A stretch of 45,985 bases of DNA from Clostridiales bacterium UBA7044 (GTDB lineage Bacteria; Bacillota; Clostridia; Oscillospirales; Oscillospiraceae). Below the pieces are notes generated by a model. That model saw only the letters and a list, made by a program, of their open reading frames with translations. It did no database searches and was not told where the DNA came from. The DNA lies in contig DLAP01000070.1 of assembly GCA_002493965.1 (NCBI GenBank), positions 1-45,985 of the forward strand, in the 5' to 3' direction. Shown here one piece after another: positions 40,625 to 45,985 of the stretch. Positions within the stretch are counted from its first letter, which is position 1. The number at the start of each line of letters is the position of its first letter. The position numbers and the translations under genes were made by a program.

Positions 40625-43531
40625 TTATTCGGTAATGGTGAAGGGGAGAGAGGTGACTTTCATCCCATTAAAATACACGGTAAGCTGATAGCTGCCTGGG
40701 TTTGTGGGTACGGTGGGCACATCCAGCTCGCCGTAGTGGTAATCACCGGCGTACCAGAGCTCCTTCCACCAGTCGCTGTCTTCGGAAGTCAGATCCGGGA
40801 ACACATTTCCGTGGGCATCCTCGATCACATACAGGATCTTCAGCTCGTAACCGGGAAGATGGAAATTGGTGGTTCCGTGGAGTACAACGGAAATCCCGTC
40901 GCCCACCTGGAACTGGTCCGTGAAGTCGTCCTCACGCATGCTGTCAAACTGCCAGCCCTCCTGATCCGGCGTCTTTACCAGGTGGGCCTCCATATCCTGG
41001 GCGGCAAGACCGGCTTCCTCATAAGTAAAGTCCGGCGCCTCGGGACAGGTATAGTCATAGACGTTGCCAAAAATGGAGGTGGCGTCGGCAGCGTAAACGG
41101 TAAACTGATAGTCCGCGCCTGGAATTTGGGGACTGACCACAATGGAAGCGCTGTCCGACTTGATGACGCTGGAGCTTTCACTCCCATCAATGGTGTACAT
41201 GACCAGCCAGCCGCCGTCAGGGGCCGCACCAGTATGCTCCCAGGACAGGGTCAGCTCTTCATAGTCAGAAGCTTCCACATGGTAATCGGAAATATGAATG
41301 GGGTTGGCTGTGATACTGGTCCGGGCGGCCTGGGTCATGCCAGAGGCGGTGACTTCCACCGTATAGCTCTGGTTGGGATCCACACCGGTGAAGGAAACCT
41401 CGGTGTCCGTTACCGTATGCTGCTCCTCGTAGCCGGCATCGTTATAGCACCGGACATTCCAGCTGTCTACCACAATATCACCGGGGGCGTTCCAGTGGAC
41501 GGTCATATCGCTCATGCCAGTGGAGGTGATGGTCAGATCTTGAGCCAGGATCAGACGGGAGGCCATAAAGTTCAGGGAGGTAGTGCCGCCCAGGGACAGA
41601 TCCTCGCCTGCCTCCAGAGTGAAGGTGTAAACCTTGCTGACGGCCAGATCGTGGATGGTAACGGAGTGACCGGTAAAGGTCTGCCGCTGTCCCTCTTCTC
41701 CCTCTGCCTGGTAAACGACCGTCCATTCCTCCGGCTCCTGGCCGTCCACGGCAAAGGAAAGCATCACAGAACCGTCTACCGACCCGGTAACGGCGGTAAA
41801 GGAAATAATGCTGGTGCTGGTGTCCGTGGTGAAGATGTCGCTGGTCTGGCCGACCAGCTTGTGGAAGCCCTCCATGTGGAGTTCAATGCGGTAGATGGTA
41901 TTGGGCAGCAGATCAGAGAAGGAAACACCTGCCTCGTTTAGGGGCTTGGTTTCCACATTGCCGTAGTTGTCGGAGCAGATAACGGTCAACAGGGCGGGAT
42001 CAATCTGGGTATCCACCGTGACGGTGAGCTGATCCCGGTTGCCAGTGACGTGAATGGCGTCCACCGTTTGCAGGTACACATTCTGATAGTACGCAAATGC
42101 GCCAAAACCAAGGAGGGCCAGAATCAGAAGAACGACAACGACGGTTAGCAGCTTTTTTATCCGGCGCTGGGTTTCCGCCTTCTTCAGGGCCTTCTGGCGC
42201 TGTTTTTCTTCCTCACGGCGGTCCCGCTCCTCGTTCATTACCGGATCGAAGGGCACATCCGTGTCGTCTATCTCATCGAAGTTTTTGGCAACAAAGCCGA
42301 AGGGATCCGGCTTTTCGGGGATCTCCGGTATGGTAACGCCCTCCGGCGTTTCGTGGGACAGGAGGTCTTCCGCCTTTTCCATCATCCGGGAAAGCTCGTC
42401 GGACATTTCATGGGGCAGAAGAGAATCGGCATCCCCTTCACTGGGAAGGGTCTCGTCCGTTTCGGGCGGGATGGAGGGTGCTTCCGGATTCCCATCTGCG
42501 GGGACAGCTTCCCCTGAGGCGGCCTCCTCCTGGGTATCTTCCACCGAAGAAGCCCGGGCCCCTACCGCGGCGGGAACCTTTTCTTCCGCGTTTACCGCCG
42601 GTTCTGCATTGCCCAGTTCCAGAGCGGTATAGGGCGTGATGGGGGTATCATTGACCACGTTGCGCTGCATATACTCTGCCAGGGCTTTGCCTAAATCCTT
42701 GGGATCCTGCCAGCGCTGGGCGGGGTCAGGGTGAATGGCCTTCATGATGATCTCCGCCAGCTCATAGTCCGCGTTGGCGGGGGAGGGAAGCACTTCCTCC
42801 GGGGCTTTTTCCCGGAAGGGAAGCTGACCTTCGTTATAGAGCTGGTAGAGGATCATACCCACCGCATAGGTGTCCGCCGTCAGATTCAGTGTGGCCATGG
42901 GGTCGTGAAGCTCCGGCGGGGTATAAACACTGCGGTATTTATCCGGCAGGGCCGTATATTTCAGGGCGTCCATCTGAACAAAGCCCAGGTCGCCGATGCG
43001 GTACTCCTTTTTTTCGGATACAAACACGTTGTTGGGCTTTAAGTCCACATACAAGGCGCCTGCTTCCCGGCAGACGGACAGGGCGCTGCACAGGTCCAGA
43101 CCCAGATTCATGGCTTCCAGATGGGTCACGGGATTGCGCCGGACATATTTTTCCAGGGAGCGTTTATAGCTGCCCACCAGATAGACCTGATACCCCAGGC
43201 GTTTGCTGGTAATGGGCTCCATCTGCCAGTTTTCGTAGGAGAGAAATCCATCCAGGGTGGAAAGCTTTTGTAAGAACTCCGCTTCCTTCATCACATCGCT
43301 GCCCACTTCCCGGAAGTAGTTCATGGCGCCCTCGGGGTCCCGATATGCGCCTGCCAGCAGCAGGGCATCCATCTGAACCTGGGAGGCAGGCACGGAGATG
43401 ACTTTTACTATGTATTTCTTATCGGAGTTTTCTCGGATTGCGGGACAGCATTCTACGCCGTCGTGGCTGCTCATGGGCGCGCCCATGGCAAATCCATCCA
43501 GCAAAGGAGAGATGAGTTTTGGCTCTGACAA
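40625..43531 (-). CDS. Receptor-like Ser/Thr protein kinase with extracellular FN3-like domains
   Basis: This 968-aa predicted membrane kinase has an N-terminal Hanks-type domain (about 1-300). The ATP lysine is in Y-I-V-K-V (Lys43), the catalytic loop is V-D-L-K-P-N-N (Asp163, in place of H-R-D), D-L-G replaces D-F-G (Asp181), and T-P-P-E ends the activation segment. A Glu/Pro-rich cytoplasmic linker and a basic stretch lead to one membrane helix (about 457-480). The outside part has about four fibronectin III-like repeats plus a terminal beta domain, not the PASTA repeats of PrkC. The start is TTG 43531, fixed by AAGGAGG; the longer frame upstream lacks an RBS. Divergent from the zinc-ribbon/BIG2 gene. 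Confidence 0.85.
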   Translation of the reverse strand: MSEPKLISPLLDGFAMGAPMSSHDGVECCPAIRENSDKKYIVKVISVPASQVQMDALLLAGAYRDPEGAMNYFREVGSDVMKEAEFLQKLSTLDGFLSYENWQMEPITSKRLGYQVYLVGSYKRSLEKYVRRNPVTHLEAMNLGLDLCSALSVCREAGALYVDLKPNNVFVSEKKEYRIGDLGFVQMDALKYTALPDKYRSVYTPPELHDPMATLNLTADTYAVGMILYQLYNEGQLPFREKAPEEVLPSPANADYELAEIIMKAIHPDPAQRWQDPKDLGKALAEYMQRNVVNDTPITPYTALELGNAEPAVNAEEKVPAAVGARASSVEDTQEEAASGEAVPADGNPEAPSIPPETDETLPSEGDADSLLPHEMSDELSRMMEKAEDLLSHETPEGVTIPEIPEKPDPFGFVAKNFDEIDDTDVPFDPVMNEERDRREEEKQRQKALKKAETQRRIKKLLTVVVVLLILALLGFGAFAYYQNVYLQTVDAIHVTGNRDQLTVTVDTQIDPALLTVICSDNYGNVETKPLNEAGVSFSDLLPNTIYRIELHMEGFHKLVGQTSDIFTTDTSTSIISFTAVTGSVDGSVMLSFAVDGQEPEEWTVVYQAEGEEGQRQTFTGHSVTIHDLAVSKVYTFTLEAGEDLSLGGTTSLNFMASRLILAQDLTITSTGMSDMTVHWNAPGDIVVDSWNVRCYNDAGYEEQHTVTDTEVSFTGVDPNQSYTVEVTASGMTQAARTSITANPIHISDYHVEASDYEELTLSWEHTGAAPDGGWLVMYTIDGSESSSVIKSDSASIVVSPQIPGADYQFTVYAADATSIFGNVYDYTCPEAPDFTYEEAGLAAQDMEAHLVKTPDQEGWQFDSMREDDFTDQFQVGDGISVVLHGTTNFHLPGYELKILYVIEDAHGNVFPDLTSEDSDWWKELWYAGDYHYGELDVPTVPTNPGSYQLTVYFNGMKVTSLPFTITE

Positions 43532-43555
43532 TTTGATCGCCTCCTTAACCCATAT

Positions 43556-43584
43556 ATCATAAAATAAAACGACAAAAAAAGCAA
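43556..43584 (-). promoter_or_regulatory. Promoter of the Ser/Thr kinase gene
   Basis: On the minus strand, TTGCTT (43579-43584), a 17-bp spacer and TATGAT (43556-43561) precede AAGGAGG and the TTG start. Confidence 0.7.
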
Positions 43585-43595
43585 CACTTTTGTAG

Positions 43596-43624
43596 TTGTA
43601 TTCTATGGAAAAGCGTGGTATAAT
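43596..43624 (+). promoter_or_regulatory. Promoter of the zinc-ribbon/BIG2 gene
   Basis: TTGTAT (43596-43601), a 17-bp spacer and TATAAT (43619-43624) lie 12 bp from the divergent kinase promoter, so the two may be jointly controlled. Confidence 0.75.
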
Positions 43625-43664
43625 GTCGCAATAAAGAATCTGGAGACAGATGGAGGTGCCTACC

Positions 43665-44666
43665 ATGGGCAAAATCATTTGCGATGTATGCGGAACCACA
43701 TATCAGGACACAGCCCAGCGCTGCCCCATTTGCGGCTGCAGCCGGGATGAAGCTGCCAGTATGCTTAACGATGAGCTGATGATGGACGAGCTGCTCCAGG
43801 ACCAGAAGCAGAAGCCGGGCCAGCGGAAGCGGGAGATTTTCGACTTTGATGAGGCTGACAGCGGCAACGGCGGTCCTGCCATAAATGCAGAGCGGGAAAG
43901 CTATGACGAGGACGAATTTGAAGAGCAGCCCAAACAGCATACTGCGGCCATCGTGCTGCTGACAGCATTGATCGCCCTGCTGCTGATCGGCGCGGCATTC
44001 CTGTTCTTCCGGTTTTTCCTGCCTGGCATGGGGAACAAGGAGACGGTCCCGCCCACTACGACCATGCCCACAATCCAGACGGAACCAACAGAGACAACGG
44101 AGCCTACCATCCCCTGCGAAAGTCTGGCGCTGCTCAGCGGCTCTGCCACCGGAGACGCGGAGCTTGTGACCCCCGGTCAGAAATTTTTGATTAACGTCCA
44201 CGTTTCTCCCGAGAATACCACCGATACGCTTCGCTATGTATCTGCTGACGAAAGCATTGCCACCGTCAGCGAGGACGGCCAGGTGACGGCGGTAGGCGAG
44301 GGTGAGACCGTCATCAACATCATTTGCGGCGAAATTGAGATGCCCTGTAAGGTGACATGCAACTTCACCAAGGAGACTGAGCCTCCCACGGAGGAAACTA
44401 CCGCTCCCACGGAGACGGAGGAACAGCTCCGGGACGTAACCCTGAAGCTGAAGAAGTCGGATATCCGTCTGAAGGTCTATTATGAGTTCCAGCTGGAGCT
44501 GGACTGCGATCTGGAGCAGACCGATGTGGAGTGGAGCTGTGAGCATCCCCACATTGCCAAGGTGGATGAAGAAGGCAACGTGACCGCGCTGAAGTCCGGC
44601 ACTACCTCCGTTACCGCGAAATACGGCGATCAGGAAGTCAGCTGCATGATCCGCTGCTATGACTGA
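43665..44666 (+). CDS. Zinc-ribbon membrane protein with BIG2-like domains
   Basis: This 333-aa single-pass protein has an N-terminal zinc ribbon with two C-x2-C pairs (Cys6, Cys9, Cys20, Cys23). An acidic cytoplasmic segment and one membrane helix (about 88-113) follow. The Thr/Pro/Glu-rich linker outside the membrane leads to two bacterial Ig-like (BIG2) modules, recognisable by S-A-D-E-S-I-A-T-V-S-E-D-G-Q-V-T-A-V-G-E-G and P-H-I-A-K-V-D-E-E-G-N-V-T-A-L-K-S-G. GGAGGTG precedes ATG 43665. It shares a divergent promoter region with the FN3 kinase and has the same inside-helix-outside design, so the two may form one signalling or envelope system. Function unknown. Confidence 0.82.
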   Translation: MGKIICDVCGTTYQDTAQRCPICGCSRDEAASMLNDELMMDELLQDQKQKPGQRKREIFDFDEADSGNGGPAINAERESYDEDEFEEQPKQHTAAIVLLTALIALLLIGAAFLFFRFFLPGMGNKETVPPTTTMPTIQTEPTETTEPTIPCESLALLSGSATGDAELVTPGQKFLINVHVSPENTTDTLRYVSADESIATVSEDGQVTAVGEGETVINIICGEIEMPCKVTCNFTKETEPPTEETTAPTETEEQLRDVTLKLKKSDIRLKVYYEFQLELDCDLEQTDVEWSCEHPHIAKVDEEGNVTALKSGTTSVTAKYGDQEVSCMIRCYD

Positions 44667-44695
44667 TTTTTGCCGGAAACGGGTATTTTCTTAGG

Positions 44696-44738
44696 GTAAA
44701 AACGAGGCTGTCCCACATACCTGTGAGGCAGCCTCGCG
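44696..44738 (-). terminator. Terminator of the DUF378 gene
   Basis: An 8-bp perfect outer stem (CGAGGCTG / CAGCCTCG, 44703-44710 with 44729-44736) is followed on the minus strand by TTTTTACCC. It may also end the convergent BIG2 gene. Confidence 0.75.
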
Positions 44739-44740
44739 CC

Positions 44741-44938
44741 TTAGTCCGCGTGTGCTTTTCTTCGGAACAGCAAGGAAATGCACCACAGCCCGGCAAGACC
44801 GATGACGGTATACACAATACGGCTGAACAGGGAACCGGAACCGCCGAAAAGCCAGGCAACCGCATCCAACTGGAAAATACCCACCAGGCCCCAGTTGATG
44901 CAGCCAATGATGGATAGGATCAAAGCAATGGTATCCAA
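44741..44938 (-). CDS. DUF378 small membrane protein
   Basis: This 65-aa protein has two membrane helices. The family pattern is D-T-I-A-L-I-L-S-I-I-G-C-I-N-W-G-L-V-G-I-F-Q-L-D then V-A-W-L-F-G-G and I-V-Y-T-V-I-G-L-A-G-L-W. Function unknown. GAGGAGGGA placed before a TTG at 44938 and the family N-terminus decide the start; the frame remains open to 45010 but has no ribosome-binding site there. It is divergent from ispE. Confidence 0.85.
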   Translation of the reverse strand: MDTIALILSIIGCINWGLVGIFQLDAVAWLFGGSGSLFSRIVYTVIGLAGLWCISLLFRRKAHAD

Positions 44939-45027
44939 AAGAATCTCCCTCCTCTTATTAAATCGGATAGAGATAGGGTATGCGTTTTTTTCAATTTTAT
45001 CAACAATCAAAAAAGCGAGGAACAGCT

Positions 45028-45885
45028 ATGACAACGTTATATGAAGGCGCATTTGCCAAACTGAATTTGACATTGGATGTCCTGGGAAAACGGGAGGACG
45101 GCTATCACGACCTGCAAAGCGTGATGCAGACCATTTCCATCCGGGATGATATTGAAATTGACGTGGAGACAGGGAAGCCCTGGCGCCTTCTGTGCTCCAG
45201 AGAGGGTATCCCCACGGATGAAACAAATCTTGCCTGGAAGGCGGCAAAGGTTTACTGTGACGCAATGGGAAAGGACCCCCAGGGGCTGGAGATCCGAATT
45301 CTGAAGCGGATCCCCTCCGGAGCGGGTATGGGCGGCGGAAGCGCTGACGCGGCGGCGGTTCTGCGGGCGCTGAACCGGCACTACGGAAATCCGCTTTCCA
45401 TTCTGGCACTGGCGGAGCTGGGAGCCCAGGTGGGCAGCGATGTGCCCTTTTGTACCGTCTGTGGTACGGCTATGGTAGAGGGCAGGGGAGAAAAGCTGAG
45501 AAAGCTGCCGGATCTCCCGGACTGCTTCTTTGTGGTCTGCAAGCCGGACTTTTCCGTATCCACCCCGGAGCTGTACCAGAAGATTGATACCGTTGCCATA
45601 GCCCAGCGTCCGGACAACCGGGCCATGGAGAGCGCCCTGCTGGCGGGAGACTTGGGCAAGGTGGCGGAGAATATCTGGAATGTCTTTGATCCCATTGTGA
45701 CTTCTGAGCATCTGGAACTGAACTATATCAAATCCATCTTCCACAGCTATGGCGCTCTGAGCCAGCAGATGACCGGATCCGGCTCTGCAGTGTTTGGGAT
45801 CCTGCCAAGCTTTGAGTACGCCGCTGTAGTGTGCAATATGCTCAAGGACAACTATCCGAATATTTTTATTGCCAAACCGGTTTGA
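45028..45885 (+). CDS. ispE: 4-diphosphocytidyl-2-C-methyl-D-erythritol kinase
   Basis: This 285-aa GHMP-family kinase phosphorylates CDP-methylerythritol in the MEP pathway, between the Dxr and IspG steps also encoded in this window. Family blocks are A-K-L-N-L-T-L-D-V, R-E-D-G-Y-H-D-L, the ATP loop P-S-G-A-G-M-G-G-G-S-A-D-A-A, G-S-D-V-P-F-C and M-T-G-S-G-S-A-V-F-G. The start is ATG 45028 behind GCGAGGA; the upstream extension to 44980 is unsupported. Followed by a hairpin. Confidence 0.94.
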   Translation: MTTLYEGAFAKLNLTLDVLGKREDGYHDLQSVMQTISIRDDIEIDVETGKPWRLLCSREGIPTDETNLAWKAAKVYCDAMGKDPQGLEIRILKRIPSGAGMGGGSADAAAVLRALNRHYGNPLSILALAELGAQVGSDVPFCTVCGTAMVEGRGEKLRKLPDLPDCFFVVCKPDFSVSTPELYQKIDTVAIAQRPDNRAMESALLAGDLGKVAENIWNVFDPIVTSEHLELNYIKSIFHSYGALSQQMTGSGSAVFGILPSFEYAAVVCNMLKDNYPNIFIAKPV

Positions 45886-45931
45886 CGGATAATGCGGGTG
45901 CTGGTGAGCGCCCGGGCGATATGGAAAGAGA

Positions 45932-45966
45932 AAATCCCCGAAAGCCTTGATGACTTTCGGGGATTT
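45932..45966. terminator. Hairpin after ispE
   Basis: A 13-bp perfect stem (45932-45944 with 45954-45966, arm AAATCCCCGAAAG) has a 9-nt loop. It is followed by AAATAATTTATT on the plus strand and CTCTTTCC on the minus strand. It may separate ispE from a convergent gene beyond the window. Confidence 0.65.
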
Positions 45967-45985
45967 AAATAATTTATTCCCACTC

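Noticed and set aside
45974..45985. Possible 3' end of a minus-strand gene reading E-W-E-stop at the window edge
   Set aside because: GMP synthase proteins often end in E-W-E and the preceding hairpin would fit as a terminator, but 12 bases are too little to support a gene call.
1..45985. CRISPR arrays, prophage, insertion sequences, tRNA or rRNA genes
   Set aside because: I found no regularly spaced repeats, transposase or integrase frames, and no tRNA- or rRNA-like sequence on either strand by eye.

Overview
The window looks like a chromosomal segment from a spore-forming, G+C-rich member of the Clostridia. I infer an Oscillospiraceae/Ruminococcaceae-type gut anaerobe. The grounds are the spoIIGA-sigE pair, PolC-type DNA polymerase III, the pyrH-frr-uppS-cdsA-dxr-rseP-ispG-polC order typical of Firmicutes, strong Gram-positive Shine-Dalgarno sites, several TTG starts and short palindromic G+C-rich repeats. 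No rRNA, tRNA, CRISPR array, transposase or phage gene was seen. The species cannot be named from the sequence alone.

Layout. (1) 1-2485: spoIIGA, sigE and rex. (2) 2539-5020, minus strand: a DUF975 membrane protein and glnS, each with its own promoter. (3) 5136-16174: a MITE-like repeat, then pyrH, frr, uppS, cdsA, dxr, rseP and ispG, a second repeat copy, and polC. (4) 16252-24509: a LacI-type regulator divergent from a seven-gene sugar operon encoding a GH172 (DUF2961) glycosidase, an ABC sugar importer without ATPase, an Asp-box beta-propeller protein, a ribokinase-family kinase and a KdsD-like SIS isomerase. I interpret it as uptake and breakdown of D-arabinofuranose-containing glycosides through D-arabinose 5-phosphate to D-ribulose 5-phosphate. 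(5) 24606-32784, minus strand: one compact operon holding every step from DAHP to the phenylalanine and tyrosine precursors, including an AroE-AroK fusion. It is preceded by a Tyr/Phe-rich leader peptide and a ribosome-type attenuator. (6) 32900-36507: a PcrA/UvrD helicase and a DUF6273-like lipoprotein. (7) 36540-38324: an ABC-2-type permease behind two gene remnants (an ABC ATPase 3' end and an ECF sigma 5' end) joined at an apparent deletion. (8) 38479-40403: a P-loop kinase-like protein, a VanZ-family protein and a zinc-dependent phospholipase C-like protein. (9) 40625-45885: a receptor-like Ser/Thr kinase with extracellular FN3-like domains, divergent from a zinc-ribbon/BIG2 membrane protein, then a DUF378 protein and ispE.

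The two systems most worth attention are the putative D-arabinose/D-arabinan operon, with its 30-bp perfect operator and a second operator over the repressor's own ribosome-binding region, and the aromatic attenuator. In the attenuator the leader peptide, antiterminator and terminator can all be read directly from the sequence.
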